The notes under the pieces were generated by a model, which did not search any database, had not been told where the DNA came from, and saw only the letters and a program-made list of their open reading frames with translations. A program made the position numbers and the translations under genes. Below, one piece after another: positions 36,228-45,154 of a DNA stretch of 64,000 bases. The stretch spans positions 62,001-126,000 of the forward strand of contig CAVWPR010000041.1 of assembly GCA_963756815.1 (NCBI GenBank). The letters run 5' to 3'. Source of the stretch: JAENVU01 sp963756815 (GTDB lineage Bacteria > Actinomycetota > Acidimicrobiia > IMCC26256 > JAENVU01). Each line of letters opens with the position of its first letter. Positions within the stretch are counted from its first letter, which is position 1.

Positions 36228-37082
36228 GTGGCCACCGCGCGCGAGGTGTGGATGCGGCTGGAGACGCTCCACGCGGTCACGTACTTCGCGCCCGAGTCGC
36301 GCGGAGCCGCCGACGCGTGTGGGCTCCGCGGCTTCTGGATGGGCTACTTCGCGTTCCGTGCCGCGCCGCTGGGCGCGGTCGGGCCCGAGGTGGTGACGGC
36401 GGCATTCGCCAACTTCGCGCCCGCGATGGTCGAACGCTCGATACCGGACGCCTGGGCGTGTGCGGAGCCGGCCGCGCTGCTCGACGCCCGGCGGCGCGCC
36501 GCCGCGGCCGCGTTGCGCCGGATCGTGCCCGCGATCGCGCGGATCGACGCCGGCGTCGTCGCGGTGACCGACGCGGTCCTCACGGTGCCGCCGACTCCGG
36601 AGCTGCCGCTCTTCACCGCCAACCGCGCGCTCGCGACGCCGACCGACGCCGTCGAGGCGTTGTGGCAGGCGTGCACGACGCTCCGTGAGCATCGCGGCGA
36701 CGCGCACGTCGTCGCACTGCGCGCCGCGGAGCTCGCCGGCTGCGAGGCCCACGTGCTGTACGCCGCGGAGCAGGGCGTCCCCGAATCGCTGTTGCGCGAC
36801 AACCGCGGGTGGAGCGAACCCGAGTGGGAGGCGGCCCGCGCCGCGCTCGCCGTCCGCGGCCTGGTCACCGCGAGCGGCGAGGTGACACCGGAGGGTCGCG
36901 CGCTCCGGGCCGCCGTGGAGGCGGCCACCGACTCCCGCGCCGTCGAGGCGTTCGGCGCGCTCGACACCGACGCGCTGGTGGGCGCCCTCGATCCTCTTGC
37001 GCGCGCGGTCGTCGCCTCCGGGCTCGTCCCGTACCCCAACCCCATGGGACTGCCGCCCGTCGGAGGCGCCCGCTCGATCTGA
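36228..37082 (+). CDS. SCO6745 family protein
   Basis: This 284-residue protein opens MATAREVWMRLETLHAVTYF and APESRGAADACGLRGFWMGY, the hallmark of an actinobacterial family named after Streptomyces SCO6745. The C-terminal half looks like a winged helix of MarR type (LLRDNRGWSEPEWEAARAAL, RGLVTASGEVTPEGRALR), so DNA or protein binding is possible. No enzyme motif is seen. It starts with GTG 7 nt after the hydrolase stop, suggesting one operon. Confidence 0.8.
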   Translation: MATAREVWMRLETLHAVTYFAPESRGAADACGLRGFWMGYFAFRAAPLGAVGPEVVTAAFANFAPAMVERSIPDAWACAEPAALLDARRRAAAAALRRIVPAIARIDAGVVAVTDAVLTVPPTPELPLFTANRALATPTDAVEALWQACTTLREHRGDAHVVALRAAELAGCEAHVLYAAEQGVPESLLRDNRGWSEPEWEAARAALAVRGLVTASGEVTPEGRALRAAVEAATDSRAVEAFGALDTDALVGALDPLARAVVASGLVPYPNPMGLPPVGGARSI

Positions 37083-37135
37083 CGGGATCAGTCGTCGCGG
37101 CCGGGCCGTCGCCGACCGGCTGCGGTTCGGCGAAG

Positions 37136-37999
37136 ATGGCGCCCGTGAGCGCACCCCGGGCGTGGATGAGCTGGAGCAGCGGCAAGGACAGCGCGTACGC
37201 GCTGCACGTCGCGCGCGCCGAGCGGACCGTCGAGGTCGAGGGACTGCTCGTGTGCGTCAACGCCGACGCAGACCGGGTCGCGATGCACGCCGTGCGGCGG
37301 ACGCTGCTCGAGGTTCAAGCGGAGCGGCTCGGCCTCCCGCTCCACGTCGTCGAGATCCCGTCCCCCTGCCCGAACGACGTCTACGAGGCCCGCATGGGCG
37401 CGGCGATGGCCGAGGCGCGCGAGGCAGGCGTCGAGCGGATCGTCTTCGGCGACCTGTTCCTCGCCGATGTCCGCGAGTACCGCGAACGCAAGCTCGCCGC
37501 GACCGGCATGACCCCGGTCTTCCCGCTCTGGGGTCGCGCGACCGACGCGCTCGCTCGCGAGATGCTCGCGGCCGGCGTGCGGGCAGTGCTCACGTGCGTC
37601 GACCCGGAGGTGCTCCCGGCCGAGTTCAGCGGCCGCGCCTTCGACGCGACCCTCCTCCGGGATCTGCCCGCCGGGGTCGATCCGTGCGGTGAGCGCGGCG
37701 AGTTCCACACGTTCGTCTGGGACGCACCCGGATTCGCTGCGCCCATCGACGTCGAGATCGGTGAAGTGGTCGTCCGCGACGGCTTCGCGTTCCGCGATGT
37801 GGTTCCGTCGCATCCGGAGGCTCCGGCCGCGGCCCCGCTCCAGACCGTGAGCGTGTCGGTTGCAGCACGACCGCTCACCGGTCGAGCCGCATCGGACCGA
37901 GGCGGTGCGTCGACCTCCGGTGTCAGGCCGGACCGCCTGGGAGACAACCGACCTGCGTGCGACCAACGGCGGAGGGAGTGGGATTCGAACCCACGGTGA
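37136..37999 (+). CDS. PP-loop ATPase (adenine nucleotide alpha hydrolase, Dph6/MJ0570-like)
   Basis: A PP-loop motif WSSGKDSAYALHVA at the N-terminus and VFGDLFLADVREYRERKLAA mark the COG2102 family (diphthine-ammonia-ligase-like ATP pyrophosphatases). Members cleave ATP to activate a substrate for amidation. TPVFPLWGRATDALAREML and GEFHTFVWDAPGF are also typical. The fold should end near DGFAFRDVVPSH (about 37815). The remaining 60 residues are unlike the family and run antisense into tRNA-Ser(GGA), ending WDSNPR, a known artefact of reading through a tRNA. A frameshift near 37820 is likely. A GTG at 37145 is an alternative start. Confidence 0.7.
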   Translation: MAPVSAPRAWMSWSSGKDSAYALHVARAERTVEVEGLLVCVNADADRVAMHAVRRTLLEVQAERLGLPLHVVEIPSPCPNDVYEARMGAAMAEAREAGVERIVFGDLFLADVREYRERKLAATGMTPVFPLWGRATDALAREMLAAGVRAVLTCVDPEVLPAEFSGRAFDATLLRDLPAGVDPCGERGEFHTFVWDAPGFAAPIDVEIGEVVVRDGFAFRDVVPSHPEAPAAAPLQTVSVSVAARPLTGRAASDRGGASTSGVRPDRLGDNRPACDQRRREWDSNPR

Positions 38000-38054
38000 G
38001 TTTCCCCACACACGCTTTCCAAGCGTGCCGATTCGGCCGCTCTCGCACCCCTCC
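37970..38054 (-). tRNA. tRNA-Ser(GGA)
   Basis: On the minus strand the acceptor is GGAGGGG with TCCCTCC (one G-T pair) and discriminator G. The D-arm is identical to that of the other tRNA-Ser here. The anticodon stem is CACGC/GCGTG with loop TTGGAAA (anticodon GGA, reading UCC/UCU). A long variable arm and GGGTTCGAATCCC T-arm complete it. CCA is not encoded (CCG follows), unlike tRNA-Ser(CGA). Confidence 0.95.
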
Positions 38055-38120
38055 TCGGCGCCGCGTGCGGCGTCGAAGCGGACGATCGTACAGGTGGTCG
38101 CCGCGCGCGACCGCTTCCGC

Positions 38121-39726
38121 TCAGGGCGGCGGAGGCAGCGGCGGGGTTCGTCCGGCGATCAGGTAGTGGTCGCCGCGCCGCGCCACGGTGAGCAGATCCC
38201 GGGCGGGCACCGTACGGGAGCCGACGGCGCGGCCGTGCTCGTAGGTCGTGAGGGTCACGCGGCCACGGAGGCTCACATCGATCTCGGGCGTCCGCTGGCT
38301 CGTGGAGCGCGCGAGGATCTGGACGGACAGCGCGTCGAGGTCGTAGCGCGACGCGGCCTCGATCCTGCCGTCGGCGCCCGCTGCGCAGATCGCCGACTGC
38401 TCGCGGTCGACCCGCGGCGTCGTGGCCGCGGTCGCGAGGACCCCGACGTCGAGATCTCGCCGGGCTCGGCCGATGATCAGGAGATCCTCGACGGTGTCGC
38501 GGGCGACTGCGTCCGCCTGCCGGTCGCGTGAACCGGTCGGTGACGCGCACCGACGGCTCGTTGGCGACCGGCGGCAGCCGGCCCACGTCCACCTGCGGTC
38601 GGGACGGTACGGGGCCGGGTTCGCCCGAGCACTCGCGCACGGCACCGCCGGGGCCGACCGTCGCCCCGGGACGCCGGGTGGTCGCGCCGCCGGCCACGAT
38701 CGTCACGGCCGCGAGCACCGCGAGGGTGCTGAGCGCCCGGACGGGCCGGCGTGTCGAGCGGACCCGTGGTCGCAGGTGGTCCTCGGCAGATGCCGACGAG
38801 GGGAGCGCACGCTCGACCAGGGGTCGGAGCGCACAGACGACGACGAGCGCGGCGAGGATCGCGACCTTCGTCGCGTACTCGGTCCGCTGGAACGACGCCA
38901 GCACCATCGCGAGCGCCGCGACCGCGGATCCGTACACCACGCGCGCGACGCGGCCGAGCGGTGCCGTCTTCGGGTCGGTGATCATGAAGAACAGGAAGAC
39001 CAGGATCTCGGGCGACGTGAGCAGGAGGATCCAATAGTCGAGACCCTCGATCGGGCCCACGTGCCACCGGGCCGTCATCGCGTGTCCGGTCAGCGCCAGC
39101 ATGCCGGAGGTCACGGCGAGGGTGATCCAGAACGAGAGCACGACCCCCACCATGCGGACGCGGAACGCGAGGGCGACGCCACCAACGACGATCACCGCCA
39201 TCGCGATCGTGAGCGGGACGCCGGCGTTCGCCCACCACAGGTCGAGCGGCGATGCGTGGAGCGGCCCCAGCGTCAGGAAGCAGGCGACGAGCGCGAAGTT
39301 CGACGGGTTGAACAGCGGCCGGTTCGCGACCCGGATCAGGTACCTCGATGCCATCGCCAGTGCGGAGGTGCCGACGAAGATCCAGAGCCCGCGGGTCGAC
39401 CACCAGTCACCGTGCTGGGTGCCCGGGACGCGCAGGACGAGCGCCACGCCGTTCCCCGCGAGCAGCGCGCTCGCCGGCCACGCGAGGGTCCGTCGGCGGC
39501 GGAGCACCACCACCAGCTCGATCAGCGCGCAGGTGAGCAGCGACGCCAGGATCTGGGTGAGCGACAGGTCGAAATCCAGCACGACCTGACCGAGCACCTG
39601 GACGGTGACGACGACCGCGGCCACGTGCAGGCGGGGGTCGGCGATCCGCGGTCCGACGAGCGCGATGGGGTGCCCGCCGATGTGGATCGTGCGCGGCGCA
39701 CGGGCGGCCGGAGCGACCGTCGTCAT
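38121..39726 (-). CDS. RnfD/NqrB-like membrane protein (UnbU-like), one frameshift
   Basis: About 534 residues when corrected. The N-terminal 300 residues form a multi-helix domain related to RnfD/NqrB and to the enediyne-cluster protein UnbU: DPRLHVAAVVVTVQVLGQVV, WPASALLAGNGVALVLRVPG, NPSNFALVACFLTLGPLHAS, GHAMTARWHVGP and EILVFLFFMITDPKTAPLGR. The rest is a periplasmic-like part (VNEPSVRVTDRF-type, then RGRVTLTTYEHGRAVGS). The frame breaks near 38527; removing one base restores it. RnfD and NqrB bind covalent flavin in redox pumps, but no other Rnf/Nqr gene is nearby, so its role is unclear. The ATG at 39726 follows a GGGGAGA Shine-Dalgarno. Confidence 0.75.
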
Positions 39727-39797
39727 GACGTGTGAGTCTCCCCGATGCGCCGGGCACCTCGACGGCGGTCCCGGCTGCGGGCGAGCGGGGCCCCTGC

Positions 39798-39803
39798 TAC
39801 CCT
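39798..39803 (+). promoter_or_regulatory. -10 element of the SRP RNA gene
   Basis: TACCCT ends about 7-8 nt before the likely 5' end of the SRP RNA. Confidence 0.5.
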
Positions 39804-39810
39804 GCGCCCG

Positions 39811-40035
39811 CGGACCGTGCTAGGTGGGGAGTCCGTGGTGCCCTGTACCCCAAATCCACGTATGGGGGGCTGAATCCCCGCCCGAGGCCCGAGCCGGAGT
39901 AGGGAAGGCGACTCGCACGCAGCGTCGAGGGCCGGGTCCTGCGCAACGAGATCTCGTGAATCGAGTCAGGTCCGGAAGGAAGCAGCTCTCAGCGGGCCCT
40001 CTCGTGTGCCGCAGGGTCGCCTGGTCTGAGCCGGC
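39811..40035 (+). ncRNA. ffs: Signal recognition particle RNA
   Basis: The universally conserved domain IV is present: GTCAGGTCCGGAAGGAAGCA at about 39965-39984, which forms the Ffh-binding tip. The 5' region (GTGCTAGGTGGGGAG) and the 3' region (GCAGGGTCGCCTGGTCTGAG) can pair into the long helix expected of the larger bacterial SRP RNA. The length of roughly 225 nt indicates the large form with an Alu-like part. It lies upstream of dnaX-ybaB-recR, a gene order conserved in many bacteria. The end points are estimates. Confidence 0.88.
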
Positions 40036-40124
40036 GACGAGACCCGCGCCCTACTGCGTCGGGACGACGGCGGGTGCACGGTCCGCATGTCGAGCCACAA
40101 CGCGTCGCGACGCGCGCCTCCCGG

Positions 40125-40130
40125 TACAGT
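40125..40130 (+). promoter_or_regulatory. -10 element of the 40138 gene
   Basis: TACAGT is exactly 7 nt before the GTG at 40138, consistent with a leaderless transcript and decisive for choosing that start. Confidence 0.5.
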
Positions 40131-40137
40131 CGGGACC

Positions 40138-40983
40138 GTGGCGGAGCGGGGGAGCCGGAGGCGCCGTCGCGCCATCGGGACGACGGAGATCGCGACCCGT
40201 GCGCCGGTCCGGCTGATCGTGTCGGTGGTCGCGCTGCTCGCCCTCGCCAGCGTCCTCTCCTTCCCGACGATCGGTGGTGCGCAGTCCGCACCCCCGGCCG
40301 GGTTGCGGGCCGCGGTGCTCACTCCCGACGGCACCGACGGCTACGTCCTGGACGACGGCACCGACCGTGTGACCGCGTCGACCGAGCCGGCCAATCTGGG
40401 CGGCAACCTGCGGCTCGTCTTCTGGCCGGGTGCCGCGCGCCTCGAAGCCGACGAGACGTCCTGCGCCACGTGGAGCGACGCCACGAGCGATCTGGTGCAG
40501 CAGGGTGCTGCGTTGCGGATCACCGCGGATCCGGGCGGCCGGGTGCGGGCGATCACGGTGACCAAGAACGTGTTCGTGCACACCTTCTGGATGTTCAACA
40601 TCCACGTCTGGGACGGCAGGAGCCTCCTGGGCCGCGAGATCGCGAGCTTCGATCTCGGCTCGGTCTTCCGCACGGGCGGCGCCGTGCCCGCGGCGCGCCC
40701 GTTGCCGTGGCGACTCTGCGCCCGGACCCGCGCCGGTCGGGTCGAGTTCAAGGTCTGGCGGTTGGAGGAGGCCGAGCCCGAGTGGGGCGATCCCGCGCAC
40801 GGCGGCTCGACGGCGCTGCCGGCCGACGCACCGGCGAGCGGCGCGGCGGGGTGGTTCGTCGGCCACCTCCGTCCGGGGATGTCGGCCACGTTCTCGGACC
40901 TGCACGAGCACCCGTCGGTGGCGGCACCGGCCGGTGGGCTGGCCGCGCCCGGGCCGCGCCCGGCCCGCCCGACCGGCGCGTGA
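40138..40983 (+). CDS. Hypothetical secreted or membrane-anchored protein
   Basis: This 281-residue protein has a basic N-terminus (GSRRRRRAIG) and one hydrophobic segment RLIVSVVALLALASVLSF, then GGAQSAPPAG, which could be a signal anchor or a cleaved signal. The rest contains LRLVFWPGAARLEADETSCA, NVFVHTFWMFNIHVWDGRSL and RVEFKVWRLEEAEPEWGD, suggesting a beta-rich extracytoplasmic domain with two Cys. I do not recognise the family. It lies between SRP RNA and dnaX. The GTG at 40138 is chosen over an upstream start at 40087 because of the TACAGT box. Confidence 0.65.
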   Translation: MAERGSRRRRRAIGTTEIATRAPVRLIVSVVALLALASVLSFPTIGGAQSAPPAGLRAAVLTPDGTDGYVLDDGTDRVTASTEPANLGGNLRLVFWPGAARLEADETSCATWSDATSDLVQQGAALRITADPGGRVRAITVTKNVFVHTFWMFNIHVWDGRSLLGREIASFDLGSVFRTGGAVPAARPLPWRLCARTRAGRVEFKVWRLEEAEPEWGDPAHGGSTALPADAPASGAAGWFVGHLRPGMSATFSDLHEHPSVAAPAGGLAAPGPRPARPTGA

Positions 40984-40994
40984 GCAGGCGCCGC

Positions 40995-41000
40995 TAGGGT
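40995..41000 (+). promoter_or_regulatory. -10 element of dnaX
   Basis: TAGGGT is 8 nt before the dnaX ATG at 41009; no Shine-Dalgarno is present. Confidence 0.4.
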
Positions 41001-41008
41001 CGGGATCG

Positions 41009-42928
41009 ATGTCGTTCCAGGCGCTCTACCGCAAGTACCGGCCGCAGCGGTTCGGGGAGCTCGTCGGACAGGAGCACATCACCTCGGCGCTGCGCAACGC
41101 CGTCCGTGAGGACCGTGTCGGCCACGCGTACCTCTTCTCCGGCCCCCGCGGGAACGGCAAGACGACGACCGCGCGTATCCTCGCCAAGGCGTTGAACTGC
41201 CTCGACCTGGGCGCCGACGGCGAGCCGTGCGGGAAGTGCGAGAACTGTGTGTCGATCGCCGCCGGCACGTTCTCCGACCTCATCGAGATGGACGCGGCGT
41301 CCAACCGCGGGGTCGACGACGCCCGGGATCTCGTGTCTCGCATCAACCTCGGCCTCGGCGCGACGGCAAAGCGCAAGGTGTACCTGCTCGACGAGGTGCA
41401 CATGCTCACGTCGGCCGCGTCGAACACCCTGCTGAAGTCGATCGAGGAGCCGCCGCCGCACGTGGTCTTCGTGCTCGCGACGACCGAGCCCGACAAGGTG
41501 CTGCCCACGATCCGGTCACGCACCCAGCACTTCGAGTTCACCTATCTGACGATCGACGAGATCAGTCGCCTGCTCGCGTCCGTCCTCGACGACGAGGGAG
41601 TGACCTACGAGCCGGAGGCGCTGGCGATCGTCGCGCGCGCCGCCGGCGGCTCGGCGCGCGACTCCGAGTCGCTGTTGGATCTCGTGCTCGCGGCGGGAGG
41701 CCCCGTCACCGTCGCAGCCGTCGAGACCGCGCTCGGCGGAGCCCCGTTCGACCTGCGCATGTCGATCCTCGACGCGATCGCGGCCTCGGACGTCGCCGGA
41801 GTGCTCACCGGCACCGCCGCGCTGCTCGACGCCGCTCACGATCCGCGCCAGATCGCGGAAGGGCTGCTGAGCTCGCTGCGCGACGCGTTCCTGCTGGTCG
41901 CCGGCGACGGTCGGATCACGCTCGACGAGCCCGACGACGTGCAGGCGCGCCTGCGCGAGATGGGCGATGCCCTCGGGACCCCTGCGCTCGTGCGCTCGAT
42001 GGAGACGCTCGGCCAGGCCGTCGTCGACATGCGCGGCACCGAGGCGGCCGACCCGCGACTGGTGCTGGAGATCGCGCTGGTGCGCCTGGCCCGGCGTGAG
42101 TCGAACGTCGGGTTGCAGTCGATCGCCGATCGGCTCGACCGCGTCGAGGCCCGCCTCGCGGACGGCGGCGCGCCCGCCACATCTGGAGCGGCCACGCCTG
42201 CGGCGGCCACACCTGCGGCGGCCACGCCTGCGGCGGCCACCCCGACGCCGGGGCGCACCCGCGGCGCGGCGCGCCAGGACCCGTCGCCGATGCCCGACGC
42301 CCCGGTGTCGAAGCCGCCACCCGCCGTCGCGCCCCCGCCCACGGGGAAGCCGCCGGCGCTCGGGGCGCTGCGCAAGGCCGCCGGTCGCGGATCCGACCCG
42401 GCGCCCGTCGACCCGCCGCCGAGCGCGGCGGCCGACGTCCCGCCGGCCGCGGCGAAGGAGTCGCCGGCCGTCGTCACCTTCGAGCTCGACGACGTCATCG
42501 TCGCGTGGGCCGGTGTCCTCGACGCGCTGCCCCGCTCGCTGCGGGCGTCGATCCAAGAGGCGCAACCGGTCGCCGTCGACGGCAACGTGATCGTGTTCGG
42601 GGTGGCGCGCAGCCACATCGACACCGTGCGGCCGAAGTTCCAGCGCAACGCCGACGCCATCCGCGAGGCGTTCATCGCTCGCCTCGCGGGTCCGCCGCGG
42701 TTCAAGTTCACCCCCCACGAGTGGGGGGAGGGCGAGGGTCCCCCGCACCGGCTGCGCGCGGTGCCGGATCCCGAGCCGGAGCCCGAGGTCGAGGACGAGC
42801 CGATCGACCTGTCGGAGGTGGCGGAGCTCGATGACGCGCCGAAGAGCGCCGGCGCGGCGGTAGATTCGTTGTCCCGGCTGACCGACACCTTCGGTGCCAC
42901 GGTCGTCGAGGAACAGCCCAAGTCCTAG
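41009..42928 (+). CDS. dnaX: DNA polymerase III subunits gamma and tau
   Basis: This 639-residue clamp-loader ATPase is central to replication. The N-terminus is SFQALYRKYRPQRFGELVGQ. Walker A is GPRGNGKT (residues 45-52), the zinc-binding Cys are 64, 74, 77 and 80, Walker B DEVH is at 128-131, and the sensor region is FVLATTEPDKVLPTIRSRTQ. A Pro/Ala/Thr-rich linker (about residues 385-490) with three exact 15-bp repeats separates the ATPase from a C-terminal tau-like domain. No frameshift heptamer of the E. coli type is seen in the linker. The ATG at 41009 is chosen over an upstream in-frame start because it matches the family N-terminus. ybaB and recR follow. Confidence 0.95.
   Translation: MSFQALYRKYRPQRFGELVGQEHITSALRNAVREDRVGHAYLFSGPRGNGKTTTARILAKALNCLDLGADGEPCGKCENCVSIAAGTFSDLIEMDAASNRGVDDARDLVSRINLGLGATAKRKVYLLDEVHMLTSAASNTLLKSIEEPPPHVVFVLATTEPDKVLPTIRSRTQHFEFTYLTIDEISRLLASVLDDEGVTYEPEALAIVARAAGGSARDSESLLDLVLAAGGPVTVAAVETALGGAPFDLRMSILDAIAASDVAGVLTGTAALLDAAHDPRQIAEGLLSSLRDAFLLVAGDGRITLDEPDDVQARLREMGDALGTPALVRSMETLGQAVVDMRGTEAADPRLVLEIALVRLARRESNVGLQSIADRLDRVEARLADGGAPATSGAATPAAATPAAATPAAATPTPGRTRGAARQDPSPMPDAPVSKPPPAVAPPPTGKPPALGALRKAAGRGSDPAPVDPPPSAAADVPPAAAKESPAVVTFELDDVIVAWAGVLDALPRSLRASIQEAQPVAVDGNVIVFGVARSHIDTVRPKFQRNADAIREAFIARLAGPPRFKFTPHEWGEGEGPPHRLRAVPDPEPEPEVEDEPIDLSEVAELDDAPKSAGAAVDSLSRLTDTFGATVVEEQPKS
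42196..42240 (+). repeat. 15-bp coding minisatellite in dnaX
   Basis: Three consecutive copies of GCCTGCGGCGGCCAC (one with a substitution) encode ATPAA-type units in the linker of DnaX. The copy number could vary between strains without breaking the frame. Confidence 0.7.
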
Positions 42929-42936
42929 GAGCTCCC

Positions 42937-43266
42937 GTGGCGAAGTCGAAGCCGCCTGCGAACAACATGATGAAGCAGGTGCAGCAGATGCAGGAGCAGA
43001 TGTTCGCGGCGCAGGCCGCGCTCGCGGAGACGATCGTGGAGGGCAGCGCGGGCGGCGGCATGGTGAAGGCCACGGTGACCGGCACCGGCGACCTCGTGTC
43101 GGTCACGCTCGCGCCCGAGATCGTGGACCCGGACGACATCGAGATGCTGCAGGACCTCGTGGTGGCCGCGGTGCACGACGCCACCCGGGCCGCGCAGGAG
43201 AAGCAGTCCGAGAGCATGGGCGGACTGACCGGCGGGATCGACCTCAGCGCGTTCGGCCTCGGCTGA
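42937..43266 (+). CDS. YbaB/EbfC family nucleoid-associated protein
   Basis: This 109-residue protein matches YbaB/EbfC, a small dimer that binds DNA and is nearly always encoded between dnaX and recR. The N-terminus NNMMKQVQQMQEQMFAAQAA is the coiled helix. Then come GGGMVKATVTGTGDLVSVTL and VDPDDIEMLQDLVVAAVHDA. The GTG at 42937 has a TAGGAG Shine-Dalgarno and lies 8 nt after dnaX. Confidence 0.93.
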   Translation: MAKSKPPANNMMKQVQQMQEQMFAAQAALAETIVEGSAGGGMVKATVTGTGDLVSVTLAPEIVDPDDIEMLQDLVVAAVHDATRAAQEKQSESMGGLTGGIDLSAFGLG

Positions 43267-43281
43267 TGCGCCGGTAAGCGG

Positions 43282-43890
43282 GTGGCGTCGCTCTACGAAG
43301 GTCCGGTCCAGCGACTGATCGACGAGCTCGGGCGCTTGCCCGGCATCGGTCCGAAGTCCGCGCAGCGAATCGCGTTCCACATCCTGCGCATCGCGCCGGA
43401 GGACGCGCGCCGGCTCGCGAGCGCGATCGTGGAGGCGAAGGAGAAGATCACGTGGTGCCGGCGGTGCTTCAACCTGGCCGAGGGCGAGCTGTGCCAGTTC
43501 TGTCTCGACGATCGGCGCGACCGCACCGTGCTCTGCGTGGTGGAGGAGCCGCGCGACATCGTGGCCATCGAGCGGACCCACGAGTTCCGCGGCTCGTACC
43601 ACGTGCTCCAGGGGACGATCTCGCCGATCGAGGGCATCGGACCGGAGCAGCTGCGCATCCGTGAGCTGCTCACCCGGGTGCGCGACGACGACGTCGCCGA
43701 GGTGATCCTCGCCACGAACCCCAACACCGACGGTGAGGTGACCGCGATGTACCTCGCGCGCGCCCTCGCCGACGCCGATGTCCGGGTCACGCGCATCGCG
43801 AGTGGCCTGCCCGTCGGCGGTGACCTCGAGTACGCCGACGAGGTCACCCTCGGCCGCGCCCTCGAGGGCCGCCGCGCCGTCGACGCGTAA
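43282..43890 (+). CDS. recR: Recombination protein RecR
   Basis: RecR works with RecF and RecO to load RecA at gaps. The 202-residue length is standard. The N-terminal helix-hairpin-helix is LGRLPGIGPKSAQRIAFHIL. The zinc finger is WCRRCFNLAEGELCQFC, and the Toprim domain follows (VLCVVEEPRDIVAIERTHEF, YHVLQGTISPIEGIGPEQL, ILATNPNTDGEVTAMYL). The GTG at 43282 is 15 nt after the ybaB stop, so the three genes form one operon. Confidence 0.96.
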   Translation: MASLYEGPVQRLIDELGRLPGIGPKSAQRIAFHILRIAPEDARRLASAIVEAKEKITWCRRCFNLAEGELCQFCLDDRRDRTVLCVVEEPRDIVAIERTHEFRGSYHVLQGTISPIEGIGPEQLRIRELLTRVRDDDVAEVILATNPNTDGEVTAMYLARALADADVRVTRIASGLPVGGDLEYADEVTLGRALEGRRAVDA

Positions 43891-43992
43891 GACGGGGGCC
43901 GAGTCGCCGCATTCGCGGTCCGGAGCCGGAGTGTCGGTACCGGGTGGTGCGCGTTGGGGACGCGGAGTCCGGGCGGCTCGGGGTGTATCGCG

Positions 43993-45144
43993 TCAGTCGA
44001 CGTTCGCGAGCGCCTTGCGGATGACGGTGCCGACCTGGTCGGTCTCGGTGAGGAAGCCGTCATGGCCGTCGAGGGACTCGATCACCGTCACGCCGGTCGC
44101 GCCGGGGATCAGCTCGTTCAGCTCGTGTTGCAGTCGGAGCGGGTACAGCCGGTCCGACGAGATGCCGGCGAGCGTGACCGAGCCGCGGATCCGCGCGAGC
44201 GCGGCGCGGACACCGCCCCGACTCCGGCCGACGTCGTGGTGGTTCATCGCCTGCGACAGCGTGACGTAGGTGTTCGCGTCGAAGCGGGCGGCGAGCTTCT
44301 CGCCGTGGTACTCGAGGTACGACTCGATCGCGTACCGCCCACCGTCGAGCGGCTCCTCGTCGCCCTGCCGACCGCGCCCGAACCGCTCCGCGAACTCCAG
44401 CTCCGAGCGGTACGACACCTGGCCGATCCCGCGTGCGATCGACATGCCGCGCCACGGGCCGTCGCCCGGCGCGGCGTCGTAGTAGTCGCCACCGCGGAAG
44501 TTGGGATCGGCGCGGATGGCGCGGATCTGCAGCGAGCTGAGCGCGATCTCCTCGGCGGTGGCCTGCGCGCCGCAGGCCATCACGACCGCGTGCGGCACGC
44601 GCTCGGGGAACGCGACCGCCCACTCGAGCGCGCGCTGGCCACCCATCGACCCGCCGACGACCGCCGCCCATCGCGCGATCCCGAGCCGATCGGCGAGGGC
44701 GGCCTCCACCACGACCTGGTCGCGGATCGTGACGGTGGGGAAGCGCGACCCGTACGGCGCACCCGTGGCCGGATCGACCGATGCGGGCCCGGTGCTGCCC
44801 TGGCAGCCGCCGAGCACGTTCGGACAGACCACGAAGAACCGATCGGTGTCGATCGGGCGGCCCGGGCCGACGACGGGATCCCACCAGCCCTCGACCCGGT
44901 GGCCCGGGCCGGCGGGTCCGGTCGCGTGGCTGTCACCGGTGAGCGCGTGCAGCAGGAGGAGCGCGTTCGACGCGTCGGCGTCGAGCGTCCCCCAGGTCTC
45001 GTACGCGATGGTCACGTGCTCGAGGCGACCGCCGGTCTCGAGGACGTGCGGGCGCGCGTCGAAGAGCGTGGCGAACCGGCGCCGACCGGGCGGGTCGCCC
45101 GGCCGCCAGGCCCCGGTGACGGGAACGGGGACCGCGTGATCCAC
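43993..45144 (-). CDS. metX: Homoserine O-acetyltransferase
   Basis: This 383-residue alpha/beta-hydrolase acetylates homoserine with acetyl-CoA, the entry to methionine synthesis by direct sulfhydrylation. The nucleophile elbow is GGSMGGQRALEWA (Ser). The acid is in GISSDRLYPLRLQ (Asp) and the base in LDGHDGFLTE (His). NVLGGCQGSTGPASVDP and NALLLLHALTGDSHA are also typical. Sequence alone cannot exclude succinyl-CoA use. It begins 10 nt after the metY stop on the same strand, so metY-metX form an operon read from the promoter near 46493. Confidence 0.94.
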   Translation of the reverse strand: MDHAVPVPVTGAWRPGDPPGRRRFATLFDARPHVLETGGRLEHVTIAYETWGTLDADASNALLLLHALTGDSHATGPAGPGHRVEGWWDPVVGPGRPIDTDRFFVVCPNVLGGCQGSTGPASVDPATGAPYGSRFPTVTIRDQVVVEAALADRLGIARWAAVVGGSMGGQRALEWAVAFPERVPHAVVMACGAQATAEEIALSSLQIRAIRADPNFRGGDYYDAAPGDGPWRGMSIARGIGQVSYRSELEFAERFGRGRQGDEEPLDGGRYAIESYLEYHGEKLAARFDANTYVTLSQAMNHHDVGRSRGGVRAALARIRGSVTLAGISSDRLYPLRLQHELNELIPGATGVTVIESLDGHDGFLTETDQVGTVIRKALANVD

Positions 45145-45154
45145 GGGGTGGAGC

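Noticed and set aside
37820..37999. C-terminal extension of the PP-loop ATPase as a real domain
   Set aside because: It ends by reading antisense through tRNA-Ser(GGA) as WDSNPR, a known artefact, and does not resemble the family.
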